Shown here in pieces: positions 1-8,763 of a stretch of 21,036 nucleotides of DNA. Every line of letters begins with the position of its first letter. Position 1 is the stretch's first letter. The translations under genes were made by a program, and so were the position numbers. The notes under the pieces are model-generated. The model worked only from the letters and a program-made list of their open reading frames with translations. It ran no database searches and had not been told where the DNA came from. Source of the stretch: Pelargonium nanum (lineage: Eukaryota > Streptophyta > Magnoliopsida > Geraniales > Geraniaceae); NCBI GenBank assembly GCA_036897485.1, contig JAYMTF010001845.1, positions 1-21,036 of the forward strand, in the 5' to 3' direction.

Positions 1-129
1 GGGACTAAATTGGGTCTTTTACCTATATAAAATAATGTACTACATTTTAATTAATTTTTTACTTTCTTTCAAGTCACAATTTCAAATATATTAGGGCTCA
101 AATATTAATTTTTGGAATATTTGTTGCAG
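1..129 (+). other. Intron 3' part upstream of the C2 exon
   Basis: AT-rich sequence with no coding signal leads into the acceptor at 128-129, so it is best read as the end of an intron of the C2 gene. The first bases (gggactaaattgggtc) resemble a phrase common in plant transposon-derived repeats, so part of the intron may be repeat-derived. Confidence 0.5.
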
Positions 130-271
130 AATATATGTGAAGGAAGTGGTGTTAATGGGGATAGAGAAAGGGGAGGCTGAGATTCAGAAAGCCAAGTATA
201 GGGTTGTGCTTCCAGACAAGACCTATGCTGGAGAAATTGCTGTTTCTGTCAAGTTTTCATTAAATACTTAG
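130..271 (+). CDS. C2-domain protein, last exon (partial), elicitor-responsive/SRC2-like
   Basis: This is the 3' terminal coding exon of a gene that begins before the window. It follows a clean acceptor (ttgttgcag, ending at 129). The frame opens with one base completing a split codon, then runs from 131 to the TAG at 269-271. The 46 readable residues start IYVKEVVLMGIEKGEAEIQK and continue through a KYRVVLPDKTYAGEIAVSVK stretch. That pattern (a YxVV strand, a short K-T-Y turn, then G-E-I-x-V-x-V-x-F) is how single C2-domain plant proteins end, such as the elicitor-responsive protein 3, phloem 16-kDa and SRC2-like groups. These bind phospholipid, often with calcium, at membranes. The calcium-binding loops would lie in upstream exons, so calcium dependence cannot be judged. 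The family call rests on this last strand pair only; a larger C2 protein is possible. Confidence 0.62.
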
Positions 272-1020
272 AAGAAGAAACAAATCCTAGAAATTAATAT
301 TGTACATGTTTATATGTTGTTTTATTCATTTTTCATTGTATGATTCATCTTCAACTTAGAACAATTTGAGTACAAAATTGAATTTTAAATTGTGTGTATA
401 CAGAAGTCAACCCATTTTTTTCTACGAATTTGAATGATGCAAAATAAGTTCAGATGAATTTCTGGTTGAATAACACCCGCTCGTTTTCTCAAAAGTTGAA
501 AATCGAGTTCACTCTAATATGACTTCAAATTTGAATTGCCTAATTTAAGAAATAGTTGAATATCAAAATACCTTGAGACAAAATATTTGAAGTAACTATA
601 TTCTTGGTGGATCGATCCTCACTCAACACATCTTTGGTGGTGGTGGTGTAAGAGAGCATTTTGGTGCAGTAAGGTGCCAAAAGTCCTAGGCTAGGGTTAA
701 GAGGCTTTGTCTCTTTCCTGAACACTATTGGTTCCTTGTTCAAGCTTGTATATATATGTTTTGTAGATTCCTTAGACCGTTACAAGATAGGATTTCGGCA
801 CCTTTCTGTATAAAAAAAAAATATATATGAAGGATATGTAGTGAAGGCAAAATAAAAAATGTTAAAAGGAAGCTTCCAAGGCAAATGCTAAGCAATGAGG
901 TTGCAAAGAGGTTGACTTCAAACTATTACCAAAGGAAAAACATTCAAAACCAGTGGCTGTACTTTTCAACCTCAAGCCAAATATTGGTCAAATAGTGCCA
1001 AATTTACAATTATGCCATCA
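272..1020. other. 3' flank of the C2 gene and intergenic DNA
   Basis: This holds the 3' UTR and downstream flank of the C2 gene. No canonical AATAAA is close behind the stop; T-rich sequence follows it from about 290. The only coding-like patch is on the minus strand at about 550-780 and is listed separately. The A-run and short AT stretch at 810-832 is simple sequence. Confidence 0.5.
550..779 (-). other. Possible orphan exon or gene relic, minus strand
   Basis: Reading right to left, a frame stays open from just after a TAA (about 782) to about 540. It encodes a balanced, non-repetitive peptide containing KEPIVFRKETKPLNPSLGLL and a TTTTKDVLSEDRSTKN segment. A possible splice donor (caag|gtattttg) lies near 565, which would make this an exon of about 215 bp. 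There is no ATG near its beginning; the only in-frame ATG is internal (MLSYTTTT). I do not recognise the protein family. It may be a decayed gene fragment or chance; the amino-acid mix looks more protein-like than the AT-rich noise around it. Confidence 0.2.
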
Positions 1021-1029
1021 TAGTATCTT

Positions 1030-1265
1030 AAGGTGTTCATGTCGGGACTCTAAGATATGCACGCACGACTAATTAATGGTGTTGTAACACACACGATAAA
1101 CACAACACGCTCAATACACGCGTGTTGAGTAGTGTTGTGTCAAACATGTTGGTTCGATTACGCACAATATGTTAAGTCGAATTTGTGTCAATGTCGTATC
1201 AACACGACTCTATAGTTATTGTGTCAAACGTTGTTAAACTGTTCAGCAAGATCACTAAACGTTAT
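1030..1265. repeat. Diverged repeat rich in ACACGA/GTGTTG words
   Basis: The segment is dense in short CACGA, AACACG and GTGTTG words, for example acacgataaacacaacacg followed by cacgcgtgttgagtagtgttg. Such wording is typical of old, non-autonomous plant DNA transposon ends, where runs of GTGTCGTGTT and their complements recur. No clean terminal repeats or target-site duplication can be read, so neither family nor exact borders can be given. Confidence 0.4.
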
Positions 1266-1350
1266 GTGTTCATGTTGGAGTAGTAACGCTAAAGCTTAGA
1301 TGTTTCAAAATACAAATACAAAACTATTTTTCAAAATCAGAATTTAATAT

Positions 1351-1495
1351 TGGGCCCTCTTAGCTCTGAAGACAATTCAGCTATTGGGCCAGAGTTTTTG
1401 CCTCTACTGGGCTTTTAAGTACAGAGCCCACTTCATGACTTGGTTAAGCCCACCGTAAACCCAATCCTATTAGATTTTATAGAATCTTGGGCCCA
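1351..1495. promoter_or_regulatory. Cluster of TGGGCY (site II) promoter motifs
   Basis: Six TGGGCC/TGGGCT motifs, counting both strands, fall within 145 bp: 1351-1356, 1385-1390, 1408-1413, 1425-1430 (reverse), 1447-1452 (reverse), and the palindromic TGGGCCCA at 1488-1495. Site II elements are known binding sites of TCP factors in promoters of ribosomal, mitochondrial and other housekeeping plant genes. No recognisable coding region lies next to the cluster; the nearest open frame is the weak one at 1666-2022. It may be an orphaned promoter or may drive a non-coding transcript. Confidence 0.5.
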
Positions 1496-1514
1496 ACTTA
1501 AGAATTATGCACAA

Positions 1515-1552
1515 GACACGGGTGTGCGCAAACCATGCCTAACGCCCGTGTC
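1515..1552. repeat. Short inverted repeat GACACGGG / CCCGTGTC
   Basis: Perfect 8-bp arms at 1515-1522 and 1545-1552 flank a 22-bp spacer and could form a small hairpin. The surrounding block is unusually rich in CACGG and GTGCAC words for this AT-rich interval. It may be part of a decayed mobile element or of the promoter-like cluster just upstream. Confidence 0.35.
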
Positions 1553-1665
1553 CCATGTGCACGGCTTGCACAACCCATTCAACCCATTTTGGCTCATTTT
1601 CTCTTAACACGGGTTCTCTTTTATATGAGAGTGGTTCGTACTAAAGTGAATCGAGCTGGTAGCTC

Positions 1666-2022
1666 TATATTTTACCGCTGAATAATATCAACAAACAGTT
1701 TTCACCAATCATTGACGGAAAATCGCATCAATATTATATAAGCTCATGCAAATACGTTCCTAACACACTTCCACTCGCTTCCAAGAAACAAGTCATATTA
1801 TTGGAACATATTCAAATTCCATCACCAATTGTCACCATCCATGTCAATGAACCTTCAAAAACTAAAAAATCTCAAAAGAAAAAAGAAAAGCATAAGTCCA
1901 TGGATAACACAATCTTGCATGAAAAGAAGAACAATTCTCCACAAAAATCAAACACCACTAGTCCATTGTTGTCAAGTGTAAAAGTAGATAAGAATCATGT
2001 TAAAAGAGTGTTTGGATTATAG
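1666..2022 (+). other. Unexplained open frame, lysine-rich
   Basis: A frame stays open from the codon after a TAG (ending about 1665) to the TAG at 2020-2022, about 118 codons. No ATG occurs near its beginning; the first in-frame ATG is at 1900. The translation includes SPIVTIHVNEPSKTKKSQKK and a serine/lysine/asparagine-rich tail. Openness over this length is mildly unusual in this composition. The skewed residues, missing start and lack of any domain I recognise keep it from being called a gene. It might be an exon of an unknown gene driven by the motif cluster upstream, or a relic. Confidence 0.2.
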
Positions 2023-2300
2023 TAGCAAATGAAAATTTTAAGGCCAATATTGTTTGAAACTTGCCAAATTGTTACCACTAAAGATAAGGAGAGCATAAAT
2101 ACCCTTCCTTCTTTCTTACAAACAAAATAGACCTACAAGTAAAGCTAAGACTAAAAACAACCATTTTTTGAGCTCAAATAGGCTCTCTTTTTTATCTTTA
2201 CCCCAAACAAACCCTTAGCTATATGGTATATGGCCCCACCGGCCTATTGTGTAAGTAACTTTGTACATTTTGAGCTACTTTCCACCCCAAACAAATGCAT
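2007..2300. repeat. Possible MITE-like segment with TTTGG / CCAAACAAA ends
   Basis: The left side has agagtgtttggatt (about 2006-2019). Inverted matches appear at 2201-2216 (ccaaacaaaccctt) and again at about 2284-2296 (ccccaaacaaatg). Inverted TTTGG/CCAAA ends are common in plant non-autonomous DNA elements. The arms are imperfect and no target-site duplication is clear, so this is a weak call. Confidence 0.25.
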
Positions 2301-2926
2301 ATACAATAAGTCGAAAGTGTAGCCTAAGCGCTTTTCACCGATTTAAGGGTTTCAAATTTAAAGTCTCGACATTTTTCAATCTGGTAGTAGTCGAGTTGAT
2401 TTGATATAACTCGAACATACAAAAATATATGTTGTTCAGTACAAATTGTCCCACTTACACAAATTTATGAAACAAAATTGTCATATATATGAAATCTTGT
2501 TATTTCTCATGTAAATTTTACTACATATATATGTGTTGGTTTCACATTATTTATTACCAAACAAACATTAAAAAGAACAGTAAATGCAACAACAAAATTA
2601 AAACATAAAAATTACATTTATATAGCAATAATTGAAAATACGTATTACTATATATAGTAAAAAGCTGCGGGCTACATGTTTTTTTTCTTCCTGCAGCCAC
2701 TTCAGCCCACACACAAAATTAACCGTTGATAAACACATTTAAAAAAAATTAAAAAAAAAACGTTACCACACACACTTCACTTTCTACCGACCCATAGACT
2801 ATTTTGAATTTTCTTCTTTACCCCCAAATTTTCCCGAGAAAATGAAGGAAAATCGAAGGCGGGAAAATAAAGTAAAAAGGAAAATTAAAAAAGGTGAAAT
2901 CTTGACGATGTGTTGTGGTTTTCCGA
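2300..2926. other. 3' UTR and downstream flank of the expansin gene
   Basis: This is AT-rich sequence without coding signal. A minus-strand AATAAA lies at about 2547-2552 and could end the expansin transcript with a UTR of about 380 bases. It also contains a perfect 14-bp palindrome (tactatatatagta, about 2647-2660) and an A-run near 2740-2760. Confidence 0.4.
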
Positions 2927-4685
2927 TCAGACCCGGAAGTTTTTTCCGGTGAAGGTTTGGCCGAACTGCCAGTTGGCCGGAGCGATGTTCATGGAGGTGG
3001 ATGACCGGCGGTCGCTGCCGACGACGCGAAACGACAGCGCTTGGCCGACGAGAACGGCGTTGGACTGCCAGTTCTGGCCCCAGTTGCGGCTCATGCTCAT
3101 CCACGCGGTTTTGGTCCCTTTGATGCTCACGCGCACGATGTCTCCTGCACCTGCGACGTTGGTTACCAAAACCAGGTTGAAGTAACGGAAACCGTTGATC
3201 GTGAATCTGATTCCGCCTTGCTTTCTGCACGGAACTCTGTGAAACACATTAAAAAGTCGTTAGTTTTAACGGCTTTTGGCGGTAAAATTGAAGAAAAAAA
3301 ACGCTACTTTTCACGGAAACCCAGGTTTGACTGGTTTTTTGGTAATTAAGTTATGGATTTTGTCCGGAAGTTGTAACATTTTGGGGCTTTGAGGTTTTTT
3401 GTCCGGATTTTCTGACTTTTATGAGTACCTCTATCCTGATTTTCCGGGAAGATTTGGTGAAATGACAAGAGTGACCTCTATGTGAGATTACGATATTACC
3501 CTTCTGAAAACAAACATCTAACGCCATATTCAGGTATGAGAGGACATACATTTGGTTCTTGGATGCATATGAGATATGGGATAAGATGTGTGTTGGGGTG
3601 TTTTGGTCATTTCGCTCTTTAGTCTCAACCAAACAAACTCTGGAGAACTGTACTAAACAGATTCTCCAGAGGTTTTGTTTGGTTCCCGAGAAAGCGAAGG
3701 AAAAGAAATGCTATACAACTCAGGATTCAACGTTTCTGACAAAAAATCCCTAGAAAGTAAATAAACAACTGAAGATCAGCTGCCCAGGAAACAAGCAGAA
3801 TCTGTTTAGTGCAATTTTCTCGGCGCATTTTCTCAGCATCCGAACACGAACAAGGGCATTACAGTCAATGAGCTTACCGGCGGTAGGTGACGGGGACGAT
3901 ACCGGCCTTGTACTGAGCGATCTTGAGGAACATGGGCATGGCGAGGTCGAAGTGGGGGCGAGGAGGTTTGCCCCAGCCGCCATTGTCGCTGGCTTGAGCA
4001 AAATTCGGCGGACAGAAGTTGGTGGCGGTGATGAAAATGGAGGGGCTGCCCGGATTGCACCACCTGGGGTCGTCGGTACACTTCATCTCGAAGCAGGACC
4101 CGCAGCTCAGCCCGTTGTTGAACAGCGCCGTGCTCAGCGCCGCCGTGTTCACGCCGTAGCCTTGGCTGTACAGGTTACCATACCCACAAGCACCACCTGC
4201 ACAAAACAGAGCACACATGAACATTTGAGTAAAATCGCTCAAAACCAAACAGATTCAGCCAAAATGTGTTGATTCAGGCACATATTACAAAACCCAGACT
4301 GAGATTTTCGTTAAAACAGAGGCTATCAGGTGGGTTCAGACAGTACGGTCACTGGTAATAAAAAAAAAACAGAGCACCCACGAACAGTTGAGCTAAACCG
4401 TTCAAAACCAAACAGTTTCAACCAAAATGTACTGATTTGGGACAATGAGAGTAAAATGCAGACGCCGGAGCCAACAGAGCTTATAAATAACAAAAAATTA
4501 GTAAATACAGAGATGGGAAGTGGGTTTTTGGCGTTACCCATAGTTCCAGAGGCGTCGCTGCCGCCATAGAAAGTAGCGTGGGCGCTCTGCCACGGCCCGC
4601 CGGAGTAGACGCCGGGGCTTTTGGCATGAACCGCCGAGACGAGGAAGAGGAGCGAAGCAATGTAGAGCAGCGAAGCAACAGCCAT
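2927..4685 (-). CDS. EXPA: Alpha-expansin (EXPA4-like), complete, three exons
   Basis: Expansins are secreted wall proteins that loosen cellulose-xyloglucan contacts at acid pH. Coding exons are 4685-4538, 4196-3878 and 3236-2927 (777 bp, 258 aa, TGA), all with GT-AG borders; 258 aa is the normal alpha-expansin length. Residues 1-21 form a signal peptide ending in AVHA. Domain 1 (double-psi barrel, GH45-like, about 45-155) has [20 protein letters not shown], the CGSCFEMKC cysteine cluster and the HFD motif (131-133). Domain 2 (CBM63-like, about 165-258) has NWGQNWQ and ends [11 protein letters not shown], as in EXPA4-type members. Two usual residues differ: the family GGWC motif reads GGWG (Gly125), and the usual Trp of STSWNI is Met238. 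All splice sites and frames are intact, so I call it a gene, not a pseudogene, though function could be altered. The gene-family member is inferred by recall. Confidence 0.95.
3237..3877 (-). other. Expansin intron 2 (641 bp)
   Basis: The donor is CCG|gtaagc at 3878/3877 and the acceptor is cacag|A at 3237/3236; the intron splits an Arg codon. Open frames inside it on either strand carry no recognisable domain. Confidence 0.85.
4197..4537 (-). other. Expansin intron 1 (341 bp)
   Basis: The donor is ATGG|gtaacg and the acceptor is gtgcag|GTGG; the intron splits the Gly codon of the conserved GTMGGACGYG segment, the usual alpha-expansin intron position. About half of the intron is a diverged duplication, listed separately. 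Confidence 0.9.
4203..4450. repeat. Two diverged copies of an ~80-bp unit in expansin intron 1
   Basis: Copy one (about 4203-4283) and copy two (about 4366-4448) share aaacagagcac, a gaaca-ttgag block, the identical tcaaaaccaaacag, and caaaatgt-tgatt-g in the same order and orientation. They are roughly 75-80% alike by eye and are separated by about 80 bp. This points to an old local duplication that lengthened the intron. Confidence 0.75.
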
Positions 4686-4970
4686 TTTCAGAGAGAGAGA
4701 GAGAAAATGGAACTTTGAAACAGAGCAGAACAGAGGAGGCGAATGGGGAGCGGGAAGGAGATGAGATGGGTACTTATGGAGGAGATGGAATCAGCAGTAC
4801 AGGGTAGGGTGTAATAAATGACCCTCTTTGCTGACGTGTAATTAAATTATTTTAATTTTTTGCGTTTTTTGTCTTTATTTATATGGAAAAAAATGGGTTT
4901 ATTTTATTTCATTATGTATTTTTAGGGTGTAAATAATTGAGAAACCATGAATTGACTGTCACGTGAGCCG
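4686..4970 (-). promoter_or_regulatory. Expansin 5' leader and proximal promoter
   Basis: Just upstream of the ATG the sense strand carries a CT-dinucleotide run (+ strand GA run, 4690-4704), a common plant leader feature. A perfect G-box CACGTG lies at 4960-4965, about 275 bp upstream of the ATG, where bZIP or bHLH factors such as PIFs could act. I see no strong TATA box at the expected distance, so the transcription start cannot be fixed. Confidence 0.45.
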
Positions 4971-7190
4971 CACATGGGATGATGGGCACTTGATTTTAAC
5001 CCTTTTTGTTTATTTAAGTGTAGAAGAAGAGACGGTCGAATTGGTTTGTTTATTTTGAGCACGTCGTGTTTTTTTTTTTATGTTTATCGATCTACGAATA
5101 GGGTATCTCATGAACTTTCTAAACTTTCCAATTCTATGTCAGTTTGTTTTGTATTCGAGCCAGACTCTGTTCCGGGTTCGATAGTTTCCTATGTTCATTT
5201 GCATTTAGTTTATGTATGAAGTGTATGAGAAAAGGAAATAAGCCAACTTGAAGTTGAAGAAGCATTTGCTTTGCTTCAATCTCAAGCTGTGCTCTTGGCA
5301 ATTGCCAAGATCTCAACACAATTTGCTTTTGGTCCCACCTCACTTTTTCTAATATGATAATTTCAAAAATAAAAATAATTTTTTTAATAATCATAAAACT
5401 AAATATGACACAATATTTAGTGTTCGCTTCGGTAGCTCTACTATGGACTTACCAGTTTAGAAATATTTGAAATGCTTGATGCCACGAGTATACACCAATA
5501 ATTTTATTAATTTTCTACATTTTTCTTTTTAAAGTTGTATAGTTTATAATTTAATCATTTGACTATGTAACTGGAAACCTACATCATTGTTTAACTTTTA
5601 TTTGATTACACACTAGTTTATTTTTTACTAATTGAATGTAGCCCGAAATATAAGATTAAATGAAAATCAACAATTAATTAGTGATGAAATTAACAAGCAT
5701 ACAACTTAGTTATATGATTTGGAAAATAGTTTATAAAAAAAATCAAATATCATAGATTTTATAAATTTAAAATTATTTGGGACTTGGAAATTAAATTTAA
5801 AATATTCACTTACTCATTTGATGTCATTTAAATTTTGTGGTTGCACTTATAGTGCATAATTTATATGGGTGGGTTTGGTATTAAATTACATTTGGATAAA
5901 ATAAAAAAATTCACCAATCTCAACTACATATTATGCTTCCTTGTCACTGTGCATTTGTATAGAATAATTTAATTACTTGAAAAGTGACATTCCTTCAACA
6001 TAAATATATTTACAAATTGACAATTATTGAGTTATTAATTAAAACCTACCAAACTCAATTAAACCACCTCCAAATGGGTAAACATCAAACTCAAAAAAAT
6101 TGTTTGTCACCTCCAAAGCAGCAAAATCATAATAATTCTCATGCAATTATTCTATTACTATTAACTCACATATTTATTTTAGTTGAAACTTAATAAATAT
6201 CTTTAAATAATAATTGAATCCAAATATTAAATTATCTAAATAAAATATTAAATTGTTATTTAAACTCGAACGTACGTTAGTTGATACGTAATTTAACTAA
6301 TTGAATATAAATATCGTGTGATATGCACGTTTAAATGTTTCTATAAATTGTCACGAGTTTACCAATTACTATTGTATGTCATTACAAATTTTACCAACAT
6401 TTAAATAGATCATAAAGTATTTAACATTCAAAAATCAGCTACTATGGTTATGTGATTTTTCAAAAAATGGATGATGGTACTAAATTTGCAATAAAATTTC
6501 ATTTATGTTATTAAAGAACATGTCACCTAAGATTTTATATTTTTAATTAATGTTTAGACAATATCAATGCAGTTTCTGCTGTTAAAATCAGTTGTATACT
6601 GATCAATAAATTTAATGGATACACCAAAAATATTAAATGGGAGTGAACTGCTATTTACTGGAATTATTAAATTAAAATTGAGTGAGTATTGAATGGCTAT
6701 ATCTACAAAAGTAGGCAATTCCAGGTCTTAAATAACTGTTCATCATTTAATTTATTAACCACACATTTATGCAACTACTAAGCAATTAAAATTCTGCACG
6801 ATCTTTAATTAACATGACATTCTTGATTACGTGTTTTAAAGTGCTCCTCACAATTCTAGAAATTATTTTACGTGGTTCGGTTTGATTTCTTAAATGTAAT
6901 TTAATTCAAAATTAACGGTACATTAACCATATGTACGCAGTTTATTATTTTGCAGGACATTTGATATTTATGAATTAGATCAATGACACTGTTGATTTTT
7001 CACTTTTTCGTCATTTCTGTTCGTTATAAATTATCTAATTCGCATTTATGTGAATAAAATTACTAGTATTTTTTAAAATAATTATAAGGACTCCTTATAT
7101 TATCATAAAAATAAATTTAAAAATAAATAAATATTGATATTTGAAATATTCACATATAATAATTAAAAAAATCCCAAGTGGGAGAGTGAG
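4970..7190. other. AT-rich intergenic DNA
   Basis: About 2.2 kb with no supportable gene. Open frames at 5134-5394 and 5984-6193 are short and have a composition set by the AT-rich sequence. A short palindrome, ttggcaattgccaa, lies near 5297. I see no tRNA, clear transposon ends or simple array here. Confidence 0.6.
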
Positions 7191-7194
7191 AGAA

Positions 7195-7375
7195 GATGAA
7201 GTGCATTGCGGTGCATGGTAGTATGATGTGGGTCACATGAATGAGCATGTGGGCGTTTTGACTAAAACGACACCGTTACGGGTCAAAGGCCCAACTCTCA
7301 CATGTGAGCCCAATTATTGGTTCCTTGCTTCTTCTTCATTCTCATCTCTTCTAAAACCCACCACCATGTGCTCTC
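7195..7375. promoter_or_regulatory. Promoter-like block without a visible gene
   Basis: Within 120 bp there are W-box cores (ttgac at about 7257 and gtcaa at about 7282), the motif AAACGACACCGTT (7264-7276) known from many dicot promoters, site II motifs in reverse (GGCCCA at 7288-7293 and AGCCCA at 7307-7312), and the 12-bp palindrome CTCACATGTGAG (7297-7308). A pyrimidine-rich, leader-like stretch follows on the + strand (cttcttcttcattctcatctcttc), then ccaccATG opening a four-codon frame. No gene follows in either direction. This may be an orphan promoter or the start of a non-coding transcript. Confidence 0.45.
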
Positions 7376-7419
7376 ACTAATTGCTCTTTTTTTTTTTAAT
7401 ACAAAAATTTGAATATATT

Positions 7420-7438
7420 ATTATATATATATATATAT
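7420..7438. repeat. AT dinucleotide microsatellite
   Basis: An uninterrupted (AT)n run. A similar interrupted TA run lies at about 7650-7670, on the other side of the fold-back element. Confidence 0.8.
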
Positions 7439-7450
7439 GAGTATCAAGAA

Positions 7451-7630
7451 TCTCAGCCAATATTAATTGGCTGAGAGTCTCATTCAAGAGACAAAGAAAA
7501 CGGATTCGGGCGGGGCGCTCCGCGTCCAAAAATTCATTGGGGCGGGTATGAGTGTAAATAGCTGACGTGACATCACCTTATTGACCGTAATTTATTGCTG
7601 AGAGTCTCGGTCGATAAATCATGGCTGAGA
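7451..7630. mobile_element. Fold-back element with TCTCAGCCA / TGGCTGAGA ends and GC-rich core
   Basis: The left end TCTCAGCCA (7451-7459) matches the reverse complement at the right end, TGGCTGAGA (7622-7630), giving a 180-bp unit. The left end is itself a hairpin: TCTCAGCCAAT, loop ATTA, ATTGGCTGAGA (7451-7476). GCTGAGAGTCTC occurs at 7470-7481 and again at 7598-7609. The middle (about 7500-7550) is strikingly GC-rich for this region. No target-site duplication is evident. It resembles a small non-autonomous DNA element; the superfamily is not assignable. Confidence 0.45.
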
Positions 7631-7639
7631 GTTTTTTTT

Positions 7640-8700
7640 TCTCTCACTCTATATATATATATGTATATAATACTTTGGATAATATTTGTTTATGCTATTG
7701 TTCCTCTATATATTAGCTTTGAAAAAAAATTCCTTTTTTTAGAAAAAAGCTTTAAAATTTTGGATTTTTATAAAGTGTATTGTATTCATACGAGATGCGC
7801 GCCTTTAAAATCGTCTGATAAAAATACAGTAATTTAGTAAAAACATTATTGTGGAATTAAAGATTAAGTAGTAAAAAACCTTTATAATTTTTTCTTTTGT
7901 ACATTTCTAGTTGTTATGGTCATATGGGAATTAGATTGATTGCAAATTTCATCATTTTATATAATAAAATTTTGGTTGACTTGTATTATGTTTCAATTGT
8001 CAACTATGTACTCTAAAACAAATTGATATGATTTAAATAATACAACTTTATTTATTTTATTTGGTAAATGTGTCTTAGATAGGTAGATGTACTTATTAGT
8101 ATGTTTATTTTAAAAATTAGAGCTATCTATGATTGGATTTGGATTTATTATCCAACTTATTCTTAATCTTTGATTCTTTCTTACAGCTCAAAATCTTAGT
8201 TGGATTTATGGAATCTTCATTTATTTCTATAATAAAAGACATTGCACTACATTATCTTAAACTTATAAGAATATTTAATGTAATGTCTCTTACTAATTTG
8301 CATCTTGTCACATTAGTACATTACATATTTGAAAATCACAATTTCTCAATATAATTATCAAAGAAATTGAAATACATATTAAATGATGACAAATAACTTA
8401 CATTTTTATTCTCTAATCTATATATAATGCACATAAAAATTAGAAGAATTAATTCATTAACAATCTAAACTACGTCGTGTTTAGAAGTACATCGATTAAA
8501 ATTTAATTAGTGCATTGATGTCTTATTTTTATATTAATTTAATAAAACAAAAAATATTCTAAAGTAATAAATATATATTTTTTTTATAGCAAATTTAAAT
8601 ATATTACCATCAAAATGAAACACACAATGTGATCTAATATTGAACCCTTTAATTGCTATGTGTTGTTGTTCAAATCATTTAAAGCCAAAGTGGTGGCTAC
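7640..8700. other. AT-rich intergenic DNA
   Basis: About 1 kb with no gene. Frames at 7595-7837 and 8133-8354 translate to Phe/Leu/Ile-rich peptides of the kind expected from AT-rich non-coding DNA. Confidence 0.6.
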
Positions 8701-8763
8701 TGGTGGAGGAGCAATAAAATTGATGAGGTGGCTCACATTTTTTGACACGTAAGGCTATTTTAT

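Noticed and set aside
2799-3349. Overlapping open frames at 2799-3230 (-), 2910-3185 (+) and 3041-3349 (+)
   Set aside because: They are other-frame readings of expansin exon 3 and its flanks; only the frame giving the NWGQNWQ-containing protein matches a known family.
3833-4272. Open frames at 3833-4081 (-) and 3868-4272 (+), 134 aa
   Set aside because: They lie antisense to or out of frame with expansin exon 2; the Ala/Gly/Arg-rich translation reflects the GC-rich exon.
5160-5190. gggttcgat phrase resembling a tRNA B-box
   Set aside because: No matching acceptor stem, anticodon arm or A-box at the right distance.
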